Assembly (NCBI GenBank): GCA_963781675.1
Contig: CAWAGF010000001.1
Coordinates: 744,001 to 808,000, forward strand
Source: SCTD01 sp963781675
GTDB taxonomy: Bacteria > Actinomycetota > Actinomycetes > Mycobacteriales > SCTD01
Direction: 5' to 3'
Length of the DNA stretch: 64,000 bases
Positions within the stretch are counted from its first letter, which is position 1. The number at the start of each line of letters is the position of its first letter. Below are positions 48,549-57,945 of this stretch, piece after piece. Under the pieces are notes generated by a model, which made no database searches, was not told the origin of the DNA, and worked only from the letters and a program-made list of their open reading frames with translations. A program made the position numbers and the translations under genes.

Positions 48549-50166
48549 TCAGGTCCAGCTGACGGAGACCGACGGGGTGCACGCGATGGCACCGCACACC
48601 TGGTAGGTGAAGGTCTTCATGCCCTTGGTCCCCGTCCGCTCCTCGTAGGAGGATCCGCTGTTCGGCTGGGCGACGACCGCGCCGTCGCGCAGGACGCGGT
48701 ACGGACCGGTCAGGTTCGTCCAGGAGAGGCTGAGCGATGTTCTGCGCCTTCAGGCGTGAGGCGACCGCCCTCAGCGCGGCAGCCGGCGCCTCGCTCGGCG
48801 CAGCAGCGGCCGTTGGCGCCGGACTGGTTGCCGGGGGGGCGGTCGGGGACGGCTCCACCGTCGAAGGAGTGGAGGAGGGCGTCGTGCCGGGGGTGGCGGC
48901 GCTGGTCGGGCTGGGCGCAGGCGTGGCGGGTACGGAGGGGATGGGGCTCGGGCTCGTCGGAGCGGTCGCCGTCGTCGTCGGTGCGGCATCGGACAGCAGG
49001 CGGATCGTTGCGGCGGCGTCGACGCGGCCGTGGTCCACGCCGTTGATGCGCACGGCGCTGCTGGTAAGCGCCTGGCGGACTGCGGCGGCAGTTGGCGCAC
49101 CGGGGAGCGACAGCGCGAGGCCCGCGATGCCTGCCGCGGCGGGGGTAGCCGAAGACGTTCCGGTGAAGGTGTAGACGCGGCCGTCGTTTCCGACGGCCTT
49201 GTTGGCGCCGGGGGCGGCGACGTCGACGCCGGGCCCGAAGTTGGACCACGTGTAGAGAGCGTCGTTCGCGTCGCTGCCGGCGACTCCGACGACCTCGGCG
49301 TAGGCGGCCGGGAACTCCTGCTGGCTGACACCGCTGTTGCCGGCGGCGGCGAACAGCAGCACGCCCCGGTCGCTGGCGTACTTGACCGCGCTCTGCAGCG
49401 CCGCGCTGGAGCCGCTGCTGCCCAGACTCATGCTGATGACGTCAGCGCCGTTGTCGGTCGCCCAGACGATCCCGTTCGCCACGTCGCTCATCACGACTGC
49501 CGCGTCAGCGACCTTGACCGGGAGCAGCTGGCACGACCAGCAGTACCCCGCGACACCGGCACCGTTGTTGCTCGATCCCGCAGCAACGCTGGCCGCCGTG
49601 GTGCCGTGGCCGTTGGTGTCCGTGACGTCGGCGCTGCCGGTCATGACGTTGCGGCCGGGCATGACCTTGCCCGAGAAGTCGGCGCTCTGGGTGAGGCCCG
49701 TGTCCAGGACCGCGATGACGACGCTGCTCGAACCCGTGGTGGTGTCCCACGCCGCGGGCGCCGCGGTCTTGCTCGGGCCCCACTGGTAGGACCACCAGGG
49801 GTCGTTGGGCAGCGTGTCCGAGAGCTGCCCGGCCACGTCCCGCTCGGCGTACTCGACCTTGCCGCTGCGGCTGAGCGCCTCGACCACGCGAGCCTCCGCG
49901 CCGGCCGGCACCTTCAGGACCTTGACGCCGAGCTGCGCGATGTCACTGACCCGAGCGGCCCCATGGCTGCGCTCGAGCCCGGACTGAGATGCGCGGTCGA
50001 CGTCGGCCTTGTACTTGACGAGCACCCGGCCGGGAGCGAACTCAGCGGCGGGGGCGGTCGACGACGGTGCACCGCCGCCGCTCGCGGGAGCAGCCATTGC
50101 CGACACCGGGATCACGAAGCTGGTGACCAGTGCCGTGCCGACGATCGCGATCCGCGTGCTGAGCAT
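48549..50166 (-). CDS. Secreted subtilisin-like (S8) serine protease (one frameshift)
   Basis: About 538 residues after removing one extra base near 48738. The order is a signal peptide (IAIVGTALVTSFVIPVSAMA), an I9-type propeptide (FAPGRVLVKYKADVDRASQS) and the S8 domain. The triad is Asp in VVIAVLDTGLT, His in DTNGHGTTAAS and Ser in TGTSSATPAAAG; the oxyanion Asn is in AAAGNSG. A Pro/Ser/Thr linker of about 80 residues follows, then a short fibronectin-like C-terminal domain (SLSWTNLTGPYRVLRDG, KTFTYQVCGAIACTPSVSV). It is probably processed outside the cell. It is convergent with the large secreted protein, which could be a substrate (inference). Confidence 0.92.
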
Positions 50167-50185
50167 GTGTCGCTCCCCGTGGTCT

Positions 50186-50204
50186 CACGCACTGTGAGTG
50201 CGTG
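50186..50204. promoter_or_regulatory. Palindromic operator-like site upstream of the subtilisin gene
   Basis: CACGCACT-GTG-AGTGCGTG is a perfect palindrome with 8-base arms, 20-38 nt before the protease ATG. This is where a regulator would overlap the 5' leader or promoter. The binding protein is unknown. Confidence 0.5.
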
Positions 50205-50536
50205 CCGGCTGACTGCTGCCACCGTGTATCGACGCCGCGGGCTAGTCCCTAACGCGGTGGAGCCGAGGAGTAGTCGGGCGCATCACCCGAAGGCGCGCAC
50301 AGCACCCGAGGAATTTCTCCGTGCCTAGTCACTCGTGACCAAGGGCTCTGATCAGGAACCGGACAAGGCGCTGGTCATCGTCACGTACGGTCACAGTCAC
50401 ACCAGGTGAGGACGGGGCAGCCGCAAGCAGTCACGACGTGGATGCGGTCGTCGTGGCGGCGACCTCCGCGCGCCCAGGAGTGCCGGCAGCCGAGGTGCTT
50501 TCTCCGCGCGGGTGGTGGGACCTGGCGCGCAGTGGC
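50205..50536. other. Intergenic region without a recognisable gene
   Basis: About 330 nt between the divergent 5' end of the subtilisin gene and the 3' end of fumC. Open frames here lack codon bias or a plausible start. GTCACGTACGGTCACAGTCA near 50379 contains repeated GTCAC words and may belong to regulatory DNA. I see no RNA gene or mobile element. Confidence 0.5.
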
Positions 50537-51935
50537 CTACAGGCCGGGGCGGGTCATCTTCAGGACGTCGAGCGCCTCGTCGAGCTGCTGCTCCGTCAGC
50601 TTCCCGTCCTCGACGTAGCCGCCCTCGAGCACGACCTGACGGATCGTCTTCTTCTCCTTGAGCGACTGCTTGGCGACCTTCGCGGCGTTCTCGTAGCCGA
50701 TGTACTTGTTCAGCGGCGTGACGATCGACGGGGAGGACTCGGCGAGCTCGCGGCAGCGCTCCTCGTCGGCCACGATGCCGTCGACCGTGCGGTCGGCGAG
50801 CAGCCGGGAGATGTTGGCCAGCAGGCGGATCGACTCGAGCAGGTTGCGCGCCATCACGGGCAGCATGACGTTGAGCTCGAAGTTGCCGGACGCGCCGGCG
50901 AAGGCGATCGCGGCGTCGTTGCCGATGACCTGCGCGGCAACCATGTGCGTCGCCTCCGGGATCACCGGGTTCACCTTGCCGGGCATGATCGAGGAGCCGG
51001 GCTGCAGGTCGGGCAGCTGGATCTCGCCGAGGCCGGCGCGCGGGCCGGAGCTCATCCAGCGCAGGTCGTTGCAGATCTTGTGCAGGCCGACGGCGATGGT
51101 CCGCAGCTGGCCGGACGCCTCGACGAGCCCGTCGCGGGCGCCCTGCGCCTCGAAGTGGTCGCGGGCCTCGGTCAGCGGCAGGCCGGTCGCCGAGGCGACC
51201 TCCGCGATGACGGCGGCGCTGAACCCGGGCGGGGTGTTGATGCCGGTGCCGACGGCGGTGCCTCCCAGCGGCAGCTCGGCCAGCCGGGGGAGCGACGCCT
51301 GGAGCCGCTCGATGCCGTACCGCACCTGCGCGGCGTAGCCGCCGAACTCCTGGCCGAGCGTCACCGGGGTGGCGTCCATCAGGTGCGTGCGGCCGCTCTT
51401 CACGACCGTGGCCAGCTCGGAGGCCTTGCGCGTCAGGGAGTCGGCCAGGTGTGAGAGCGCCGGCACGAGGTCGTTCACGACCGCCGAGGTCGCCGCGATG
51501 TGGATCGAGGACGGGAAGACGTCGTTGTGACGACTGCGAGGCGTTGACGTGGTCGTTCGGGTGCACGGGGCTGCCGAGCTTCTCCGTCGCGAGGGTCGCG
51601 AGGACCTCGTTGGTGTTCATGTTCGACGACGTGCCGGAGCCGGTCTGGAACACGTCCACCGGGAAGTGGTCGTCCCAGCGCCCGTCCGCGACCTCCGCCG
51701 CGGCGTCCTGGATCGCCTGCGCCATCGGCGCCTCGAGCACGCCGAGCGAGGCGTTCACCTTGGCGGCCGCGGCCTTGATCCGGGCCAGCGCCTCGATGTG
51801 CGCGCGCTCCAGCCGCTGACCGCTGACCGGGAAGTTCTCGACGGCGCGCTGGGTCTGCGCGCGGTACTTCGCGTCGGCGGGCACCTGGACCTCGCCCATG
51901 CTGTCGTGCTCGGTGCGGAAGGCCGGAGACGTCAT
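50537..51935 (-). CDS. fumC: Fumarate hydratase class II (one frameshift)
   Basis: A 465-residue TCA-cycle enzyme interconverting fumarate and malate. Signatures are TGSGTSSNMNTNEVLA, VKSGRTHLMDATPVTLGQE with the active-site Thr-His, and GSSIMPGKVNPVIPE with the mobile-loop catalytic Ser. The frame breaks near 51528 inside the SQSSNDVFPSS motif; one extra base explains it exactly, because this motif admits no additional residue. Its length is one over a multiple of three. It is followed downstream (toward 50.5 kb) by the intergenic region. The fumC-glpX pairing is conserved in actinobacteria (Rv1098c-Rv1099c), though here a plus-strand gene and xth lie between. Confidence 0.95.
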
Positions 51936-51972
51936 GCCGTCATCCTGCCAAGCGCCCTGGCAGGCTGCGCAG

Positions 51973-53043
51973 GTGCCCCGCTCCGACCCCCGCGCCGCCG
52001 TACGACGCCGGCTGGCGGCGTCGGCGGCGCGCGTCCGCGGCGGCGCGTGGTCGGTGCTGCAGTGCTCGATCGGCGCCACCGTCGCCTGGGCCCTGGCCAC
52101 CGGGCTGCTCGGGCACGACCGGCCGTTCTTCGCCTGCGTCGCCGCGGTCGTGTGCCTGGGCGTGCGGGCCGCACAGCGGCTGAGGCGGGTGGCCGAGCTG
52201 GCGGTCGGCGTCACCGTCGGCGTCGCCGTAGGAGACGCGCTCGTCGGGGTCATCGGCAGCGGCGCCTGGCAGATCGGCCTGGTCGTCGGCACCGCGCTCC
52301 TGCTCGCCCTGGCGCTGGACGGAGGCACCCTCGTCACCGCCCAGGCCGGCCTGCAGGCGGTGTTCGTCGTCGCCCTGCCGCGGGTGCCCGGCGGCGAGGT
52401 GGCCCGCTGGCAGGACGCGATGGTCGGCGGCGCCATCGCGCTGGCCGTCGCCGCGCTGCTGCCCGCCTCGCCGTGGCGGCCGGCGCAGCGGGCGGCCGGC
52501 CAGGTCCTGCGCGAGCTGGCCGAGGTGCTGCGCGAGTGCGCCCGCGCGCTGCGCGAGCAGGACGCGGCGGCGGCGGCCTTCGCGCTGACCCGCGCCCGGG
52601 CCACGCAGCCTGCACTGGAGCGCTGGGCCGAGGCCCTGGCCACCGGCCGCGACATCAGCCGGCTCTCGCCGCTGCGCCGGGACACCGGGCACGTGTGGGA
52701 GCGGGAGTCGGCTCGGGCCGCGGGCGTCGACCGGGCGACGCGCAACCTGCGCGTGCTCGTCCGGCGGGTGCTGTTCGCACTCGGCGACGCCGACCCGCTC
52801 CCGCCGCCGCTGGCCGGCCTGCTGGAGCAGACCGCGGACGCGCTGGACCTCATGGCCGACGACGAGGCGCAGGCGCTCGTCGCCCTGACCGACCTGGCGG
52901 CGCTGCTCGACCCGGCGGTGCTCACCGGCGGGCTGTCGGCCGCCGTGGTCGTGGGGCAGCTGCGCGCGGCGGCCGTCGACCTGCTCGAGGCGTGCGGCGT
53001 CTCGCCGGAGGCCGCCCGAGCCGCCATGCCCCGCAGCCACTGA
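51973..53043 (+). CDS. FUSC-like/aromatic acid exporter family membrane protein
   Basis: 356 residues. About five hydrophobic helices lie in residues 20-165 (GATVAWALATGLLGHDRPFF, VAELAVGVTVGVAVGDALVG, AWQIGLVVGTALLLALAL, GGAIALAVAALLP). A helical cytosolic domain follows, rich in Leu/Arg/Glu (VLRELAEVLRECARALREQ). The GHDRPFFACVAAVVCLG segment and topology match FUSC/DUF939-type exporters. The substrate is unknown. The GTG has a CAGGCT box 6 nt upstream. It is divergent from fumC, only 37 nt separating the starts. Confidence 0.78.
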   Translation: MPRSDPRAAVRRRLAASAARVRGGAWSVLQCSIGATVAWALATGLLGHDRPFFACVAAVVCLGVRAAQRLRRVAELAVGVTVGVAVGDALVGVIGSGAWQIGLVVGTALLLALALDGGTLVTAQAGLQAVFVVALPRVPGGEVARWQDAMVGGAIALAVAALLPASPWRPAQRAAGQVLRELAEVLRECARALREQDAAAAAFALTRARATQPALERWAEALATGRDISRLSPLRRDTGHVWERESARAAGVDRATRNLRVLVRRVLFALGDADPLPPPLAGLLEQTADALDLMADDEAQALVALTDLAALLDPAVLTGGLSAAVVVGQLRAAAVDLLEACGVSPEAARAAMPRSH

Positions 53044-53096
53044 CGCCGGTCCTGCAGCTGCGGCACGCCTGCCGAGCGTGATGGGTGGGCTGTGGG

Positions 53097-53849
53097 CTAC
53101 AGGTCGACGTCCACCACGAGCGGGGCGTGGTCGGACGCCCCCTTGCCCTTGCGCGCCTCCCGGTCGACCCACGCGTCGCGCACCGGCACCGCTTCGGTGG
53201 CGAGCACGTAGTCGATCCGCATCCCGAGGTTCTTGTGCATCATCCCGGCGCGGTAGTCCCAGTAGGTGAAGGGGATGTCGCCCTTGCCGGGCCGCGCCTC
53301 CACGTCGATCAGGCCCCAGTCGAGCAGCTCCTGCACGGCCGCGCGCTCGGCCGGCGTGACGTGCGTCGAGCCGTCGAACGTCGAGATGTCCCAGACGTCC
53401 CTGTCGTGCAGCGCGACGTTGAGGTCCCCCATGACCACAAGGGGAGAAGAAGGGTCGTGCGCGTCGAGCCGGTCGCGCAGCGAGCGGAACCACGCCAGCT
53501 TGTAGTCGTAGTGCGGGTCGCCGAGCGCACGCCCGTTCGGGACGTACGCGGAGGAGACGTGCAACGGGCCGCACTGCGCGGAGGCGAGCCGCGGCTCCGG
53601 GTGGCCGTCCAGCACCAGCGACACGTCCGACAGGCCGACCCTGGACAGGACGGCGACGCCGTTCCAGCGGCCGTCACCGGCGTGTGCGGCCTCGTACCCC
53701 AGGGCCTGAAGAGGCAGGTACGGGAAGGCGGCGTCGGCGCACTTGGTCTCCTGCAGCGCGACGACGTCGGGGGCGACCTCCTCGAGCCACGGCAGCAGGC
53801 GCGGGAGGCGCGCGCCGATCGAGTTGACGTTCCAGGTGGCTATCCGCAT
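53097..53849 (-). CDS. xth: Exodeoxyribonuclease III (AP endonuclease)
   Basis: A 250-residue ExoIII-type nuclease removing 3' blocks and cutting at abasic sites in base-excision repair. Family motifs: MRIATWNVNSIGARLPRLL, LQETKCADAAFP with the metal-ligand Glu, SAYVPNG, VVMGDLNVALHDRDVWD with catalytic Asp/Asn, MRIDYVLAT and GKGASDHAPLVVD with the terminal catalytic Asp-His. The frame is intact and the length typical. It is 13 nt downstream of glpX on the same strand. Confidence 0.96.
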   Translation of the reverse strand: MRIATWNVNSIGARLPRLLPWLEEVAPDVVALQETKCADAAFPYLPLQALGYEAAHAGDGRWNGVAVLSRVGLSDVSLVLDGHPEPRLASAQCGPLHVSSAYVPNGRALGDPHYDYKLAWFRSLRDRLDAHDPSSPLVVMGDLNVALHDRDVWDISTFDGSTHVTPAERAAVQELLDWGLIDVEARPGKGDIPFTYWDYRAGMMHKNLGMRIDYVLATEAVPVRDAWVDREARKGKGASDHAPLVVDVDL

Positions 53850-53862
53850 GGGCGACGGGCGG

Positions 53863-54888
53863 CTAGCTCTTGCTGTGGTGCTCGAAGTCGATGGACGCGT
53901 ACGCCCGCAGCTTGGTGAGCCGGTGCTGGGACGTGACCCGGCGGATCGTCCCGGACTTGGAGCGCATGACCAGGGACTCGGTCGTGGCGCCGCCGCCGCG
54001 GTAGCGGACGCCCCGCACCAGCTCGCCGTCGGTGATGCCGGTGGCGACGAAGAAGACGTTGTCGCTGCGCACCAGGTCGTCGGTGCCGAGGATCGCGTCG
54101 AGGTCGAGCCCGGCCGCGGCGGCGTTGGTGAACTCGCTCTTCTTCTGCGGCCAGAGCTTGCCCTGGATCGTCCCGCCGAGGCACTTCACGGCGCAGGCCG
54201 TGATGATCCCCTCGGGGGTGCCGCCGATGCCGAGCAGCAGGTCCACGCCGGTGCCCTCGGAGCAGGCCATCACGGCGCCGGCCACGTCGCCGTCGGAGAT
54301 GAACTTGATGCGGGCGCCGGCCTCGCGCACCTCGCGGACCAGGTCCTCGTGCCGCGGCCGGTCCAGGATGCAGACGGTGACGTCCTCGGCCGACCCGCCC
54401 TTGGCCTTGGCCACAGCGTTCACGTTGTAGGAGACGGGGGCGGTGATGTCGACGACGTCGGCCGCCTCCGGGCCGGTGACCAGCTTCTCCATGTAGAAGA
54501 CCGAGCTGGGGTCGTACATGGTGCCGCGCTCGGCCACGGCCATGACGGCGATGGCGTTCGGCATGCCCTTGGCCATCAGGGTGGTGCCGTCGATCGGGTC
54601 GACCGCCACGTCGCACTCCGGCCCCTCGCCGCAGCCGACCTCCTCGCCGTTGAACAGCATCGGCGCCTCGTCCTTCTCGCCCTCGCCGATGACGACGACG
54701 CCCTTCATCGAGACCGTGCCGATGAGCTGGCGCATGGCGTCGACGGCCGCGCCGTCGCCGCCGTTCTTGTCGCCGCGACCGACCCAGCGACCGGCCGCCA
54801 TGGCCGCCGCCTCGGTCACCCGGACGAGCTCCATCGCGAGGTTGCGGTCCGGGGTCTCGGCCGTGGTCGGCTGGAGGTCGTCGCTCAT
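53863..54888 (-). CDS. glpX: Fructose-1,6-bisphosphatase class II
   Basis: A 341-residue metal-dependent, lithium-sensitive-type phosphatase of gluconeogenesis, pairing functionally with pckG at 35 kb. Signatures are GRGDKNGGDGAAVDAMR, VVIGEGEKDEAPML, and DVAVDPIDGTTLMAKGMPNA with the metal-binding DPIDGT, plus LLGIGGTPEGIITACA. Length matches mycobacterial GlpX (Rv1099c). The ATG is the first of the frame. It lies divergently from the flavin reductase gene. Confidence 0.96.
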   Translation of the reverse strand: MSDDLQPTTAETPDRNLAMELVRVTEAAAMAAGRWVGRGDKNGGDGAAVDAMRQLIGTVSMKGVVVIGEGEKDEAPMLFNGEEVGCGEGPECDVAVDPIDGTTLMAKGMPNAIAVMAVAERGTMYDPSSVFYMEKLVTGPEAADVVDITAPVSYNVNAVAKAKGGSAEDVTVCILDRPRHEDLVREVREAGARIKFISDGDVAGAVMACSEGTGVDLLLGIGGTPEGIITACAVKCLGGTIQGKLWPQKKSEFTNAAAAGLDLDAILGTDDLVRSDNVFFVATGITDGELVRGVRYRGGGATTESLVMRSKSGTIRRVTSQHRLTKLRAYASIDFEHHSKS

Positions 54889-54947
54889 GGCCGCACCCTA
54901 TCGGCGGGGCAGCCCCCCGGGCGCGGGCGCGGTGGCAGAGTGACGGT

Positions 54948-55550
54948 GTGCGCCGCGACTACGACCCTGCCGAGCTCGGAGCGGCGATCTACCCGCTGCT
55001 CAACAGCGTGGTCGTCCCGCGGCCGATCGCCTGGGTCTCGACCCGGTCCGCGGACGGGGTGGACAACCTGGCGCCGCACTCCTTCTTCACCATCAGCTCG
55101 GTGGTGCCGCCGGTGGTCCAGTTCACCTCCGTCGGCACCAAGGACTCGCTGCGCAACGCCGAGGCCACGGGGGAGTTCGTGGTCTGCCTGTCGCCGGAGG
55201 ACCTGGTCGAGCAGGTGAACGCGACGGCCACCGACTTCCCCGCCGACGTCAGCGAGTTCGACGCCGTCGGGCTGGAGCGCGAGCCGAGCCGACTGGTGGC
55301 CCCGCCGCGCGTCGCCGGGTCACCGGTGGCGATCGAGTGCCGGCTGGCCGGTACGAAGGACTTCGGCGGCGGCTCGACGGTCGTGTTCGGCGAGGTCGTC
55401 TGGGTCGCGGTCGACGAGCGCGTGCTGCGCGACGACCGGCCCGCCATCGACCTGCTCAAGCCGATGGCGCGGCTGGGCGCCAACGAGTGGAGCACCATCG
55501 GCGAGGTCACCGACCGCCGGCGCGTCCCGTACGCCGAGCTCAAGGGATGA
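54948..55550 (+). CDS. Flavin reductase-like (FMN-binding split barrel) protein
   Basis: A 200-residue protein of the flavin reductase-like domain family. VVPRPIAWVSTRSADGVDNL and APHSFFTISSVVPPVVQFTS are the characteristic FMN-binding strands; DFGGGSTVVFGEVVWVAVDE and MARLGANEWSTIGE follow near the C-terminus as in the family. Such proteins reduce flavins with NAD(P)H or act as oxygenase partners. The GTG has a CAGAGT box 7 nt upstream. It overlaps the TetR start by 4 nt. Confidence 0.88.
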   Translation: MRRDYDPAELGAAIYPLLNSVVVPRPIAWVSTRSADGVDNLAPHSFFTISSVVPPVVQFTSVGTKDSLRNAEATGEFVVCLSPEDLVEQVNATATDFPADVSEFDAVGLEREPSRLVAPPRVAGSPVAIECRLAGTKDFGGGSTVVFGEVVWVAVDERVLRDDRPAIDLLKPMARLGANEWSTIGEVTDRRRVPYAELKG

Positions 55551-56155
55551 CCAGCACGCTGCGCCTGGCCGGCCGCGCGGCCACGACGCGGGGCGCGCTG
55601 CTCACCGCGGCGCGGGAGGTGTTCTGCGCGTCCGGCTTCGCGGAGGCGTCCATCGCCGAGGTCGTGGCCGGCGCGGGCGCCAGCGTCGGCAGCCTCTACC
55701 ACCACTTCGGCGGCAAGGCCGAGCTCTACCTCGCGCTGTTCGAGGACTACCAGCAGCGCCAGGAGGCCCGCGTCGTCGAGGCGGTGCGTACGGCGGCGGC
55801 CGAGGGGGAGCGCGATGCGGTGGCGCTGTTCGTCGCGGGCTCCCGCGCCTACCTGGAGGGGTGCTGGGCGGAGCGCGACCTCGCGCGGCTGTTCCTCGCC
55901 GGTGGCGGCCCGCCCGGGTTCGAGCTCGTGGCCCGGCGGCGCTACCGCGAGTGGACCCGGCGCAACGCCACCCTGCTGAGCAGCGGGCCGGACGACGCCG
56001 CCTGGGGCGAGGCGCTCGTGCTGGTGCTCACCACCGTCGTCAGCGAGGCCGGCCACGAGGTCGCCGTCTGCGAGGACGAGGACGCCGCGACCCGGCTGGC
56101 CGGGGACGTCCTGGAGCTGATCGGCCGGATCGGCCGCCCGCGGGGCGAGCGGTGA
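55547..56155 (+). CDS. TetR-family transcriptional regulator
   Basis: 202 residues. HTH: TRGALLTAAREVFCASGFAE, ASIAEVVAGAGASVGSLYHH, FGGKAELYLALFEDY; this is canonical for TetR. The C-terminal ligand domain contains LARLFLAGGGPPGFELVARR, resembling TetR_C groups that regulate small redox operons. It is translationally coupled to the flavin reductase and probably controls the run flavin reductase-TetR-unknown-kynureninase (inference). Confidence 0.88.
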   Translation: MTSTLRLAGRAATTRGALLTAAREVFCASGFAEASIAEVVAGAGASVGSLYHHFGGKAELYLALFEDYQQRQEARVVEAVRTAAAEGERDAVALFVAGSRAYLEGCWAERDLARLFLAGGGPPGFELVARRRYREWTRRNATLLSSGPDDAAWGEALVLVLTTVVSEAGHEVAVCEDEDAATRLAGDVLELIGRIGRPRGER

Positions 56156-56189
56156 GCCAAGGTGTGCGGGTGAGCGCAGCGGAGGCCTT

Positions 56190-56786
56190 GTGAGCCTGTT
56201 CGACGACGAGCCGGCCAAGGCCGTCCGCAGCGGCGCCGACTGGGAGAACCACCGCAAGCACCGCGCGCCGCAGAGCGGACCGCCGCAGGACGAGGTCGGC
56301 GTCCTCGCGCTGTCGTCGTTCCTGCTGGCCCGTACCGCCGAGGTCGTCGTGGCGGTGCGCGGCATCACGGCCTACTCGGACGGGCTGCACCTGACCGTCG
56401 TGGTGCTGTTCGCCGACGAGCAGAAGTCCGAGGACCTGGCGTACTCGATGAACGACTTCAGCCGCAGCCCCGGGCGCTTCCGGTTCGGCTGCGTCTACGC
56501 CGACGGCCGGGCGGCCACGAGCGGGACGCGCGACGCGCCGGTCGTGGAGGAGTCCGGCGGCGGGCCCGCGCTGGTGCTGCTCCGCTCCGGCACGGCCGGC
56601 CTGCTCTGGACCGGGGAGTACTGGCTGCACCCGCTCCCGCCGGCTGGACCGCTCGTGCTCGGCTGCCGGTGGCCGGACCGCGGCATCCCGGAGACCCTGG
56701 TCGAGATCGACCCGTCGCCGCTGCTGTCGGCCGCGGCGACCTCGGCGCCCGTCTGGGGCAGCCCGACCGGGAAGGTGCGGCTGTAG
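56190..56786 (+). CDS. Uncharacterised protein upstream of kynureninase
   Basis: 198 residues, soluble and beta-rich: FLLARTAEVVVAVRGITAYS, LHLTVVVLFADEQ, FRFGCVYADGRAATSG, GLLWTGEYWLHPLPPAGPLV and CRWPDRGIPETLVEIDPSPL. Similar hypothetical proteins with the WLxPLPPxGPL...WPxxGI pattern are common in actinobacteria, but I know no function. The GTG follows GGAGG by 5 nt. The stop overlaps the next GTG (TAGTG), so it is coupled to the kynureninase gene. Confidence 0.7.
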   Translation: MSLFDDEPAKAVRSGADWENHRKHRAPQSGPPQDEVGVLALSSFLLARTAEVVVAVRGITAYSDGLHLTVVVLFADEQKSEDLAYSMNDFSRSPGRFRFGCVYADGRAATSGTRDAPVVEESGGGPALVLLRSGTAGLLWTGEYWLHPLPPAGPLVLGCRWPDRGIPETLVEIDPSPLLSAAATSAPVWGSPTGKVRL

Positions 56787-57928
56787 TGCACGAGGAGCTG
56801 CTGGACCGTCGCGCCGACTACCCGGTGCTGGCGCGCAAGACCTACCTTGCCAGCCACACGCTCGGTGCGATGCACCGGCGCACGCCGGAGCGGCTCGCGG
56901 AGTTCACGGAACGGTGGGGCGAGCTCGGCGTCGTGGCGTGGGAGGACTGGGCCGGCGAGGTCTGGAAGGCCGCCGACCTCGTCGGCTCCCTCATCGGGGC
57001 CCCGCCCGGGACCACGGTCATGCGGCAGAGCGTGGCCGACCTGCTCGGCGACGTCGTGGCGTGCATCGACTGGCACGGCCCGCGCAACCGCGTCGTCACC
57101 TCCTCGCTGGAGTGGCCCGGCTCGCTCAACACGTGGTCGCAGATCGGCCGGCTCGGCGGCGAGGCCGTCGTCGTGCCGGGCTCCGAGGACGGCATCACGC
57201 TCGACGTCCAGCGGATGGTGGACGCGATCGACGAGCGCACCGCGCTGGTCGAGTGCTCGCACGTGCTGTTCCGGACCTCGACCCTCGTGGACGTCCGGCC
57301 GCTGGTGGAGAAGGCGCACGCGGTCGGGGCGCTGGTGATGGTCGACGGCTACCAGGCGGCCGGCACCGTGCCCGTCGACGTGGTCGACCTCGGCGTCGAC
57401 CTCTACGTCGGCGGCTCGGTGAAGTACCTCTCCGGCGGCCCGGGCAACGGCTGGATGTACGTCTCGCCGCAGGTCGAGCTGGAGCCGGTGACCACCGGGT
57501 GGTTCGGCACCGCGCGGCCGTTCGACTTCGACCCGGAGCTGGCCTACGGCGAGGGCGTGAAGCGCTTCCGCGGCGGGACGCCCGGCGTGCCGGCGGCGTA
57601 CGCAGCGGTGCCGGCGTACGAGGCGCTGGTGGAGATCGGCATGGACAAGGTGCGCGCGCGCTCGGTGTCGATGACCCAGCCGCTGCTCGAGGCGGCGCTG
57701 GAGCGGGGCTTCACGGTCCGCTCGCCGCACGACCCGGCGCAGCGCGGCGGTCACGTGACCATCGACCCGGGTGACGCCGCCCGCGTGCAGGACGCGCTCA
57801 TCGCCCGCGGGACGGTGGTCGACCACCGGCCCGGCGTCGGCATCCGCGTCTCGCCGCACTTCTACAACACCCTCGACGAGGCGCTGGGCGTCCTCGACGC
57901 GATGGCCGAGGTGCTGGCCGGTCGTTGA
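56786..57928 (+). CDS. kynU: Kynureninase-like PLP enzyme (aminotransferase class V)
   Basis: 380 residues. The N-terminal TYLASHTLGAMHRRTPERL corresponds to the kynureninase YLNxNSLG start. The PLP-binding core includes MVDGYQAAGTVPVDVVDLG and the Schiff-base lysine in GGSVKYLSGGPGNGWMYV, matching the kynureninase KYLNxGPG motif. RPGVGIRVSPHFYNTLDEAL ends it. Kynureninase splits kynurenine to anthranilate and alanine in tryptophan breakdown; other class V enzymes share the fold, so the substrate is not certain. No kynA or kynB is nearby. Confidence 0.83.
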   Translation: MHEELLDRRADYPVLARKTYLASHTLGAMHRRTPERLAEFTERWGELGVVAWEDWAGEVWKAADLVGSLIGAPPGTTVMRQSVADLLGDVVACIDWHGPRNRVVTSSLEWPGSLNTWSQIGRLGGEAVVVPGSEDGITLDVQRMVDAIDERTALVECSHVLFRTSTLVDVRPLVEKAHAVGALVMVDGYQAAGTVPVDVVDLGVDLYVGGSVKYLSGGPGNGWMYVSPQVELEPVTTGWFGTARPFDFDPELAYGEGVKRFRGGTPGVPAAYAAVPAYEALVEIGMDKVRARSVSMTQPLLEAALERGFTVRSPHDPAQRGGHVTIDPGDAARVQDALIARGTVVDHRPGVGIRVSPHFYNTLDEALGVLDAMAEVLAGR

Positions 57929-57945
57929 CCAGCGACACTGGACGG

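Noticed and set aside
43139..50536. Prophage or transposon carrying the 43-50 kb block
   Set aside because: No integrase, transposase, terminal repeats or tRNA attachment site could be found; the block is bounded by chromosomal genes.
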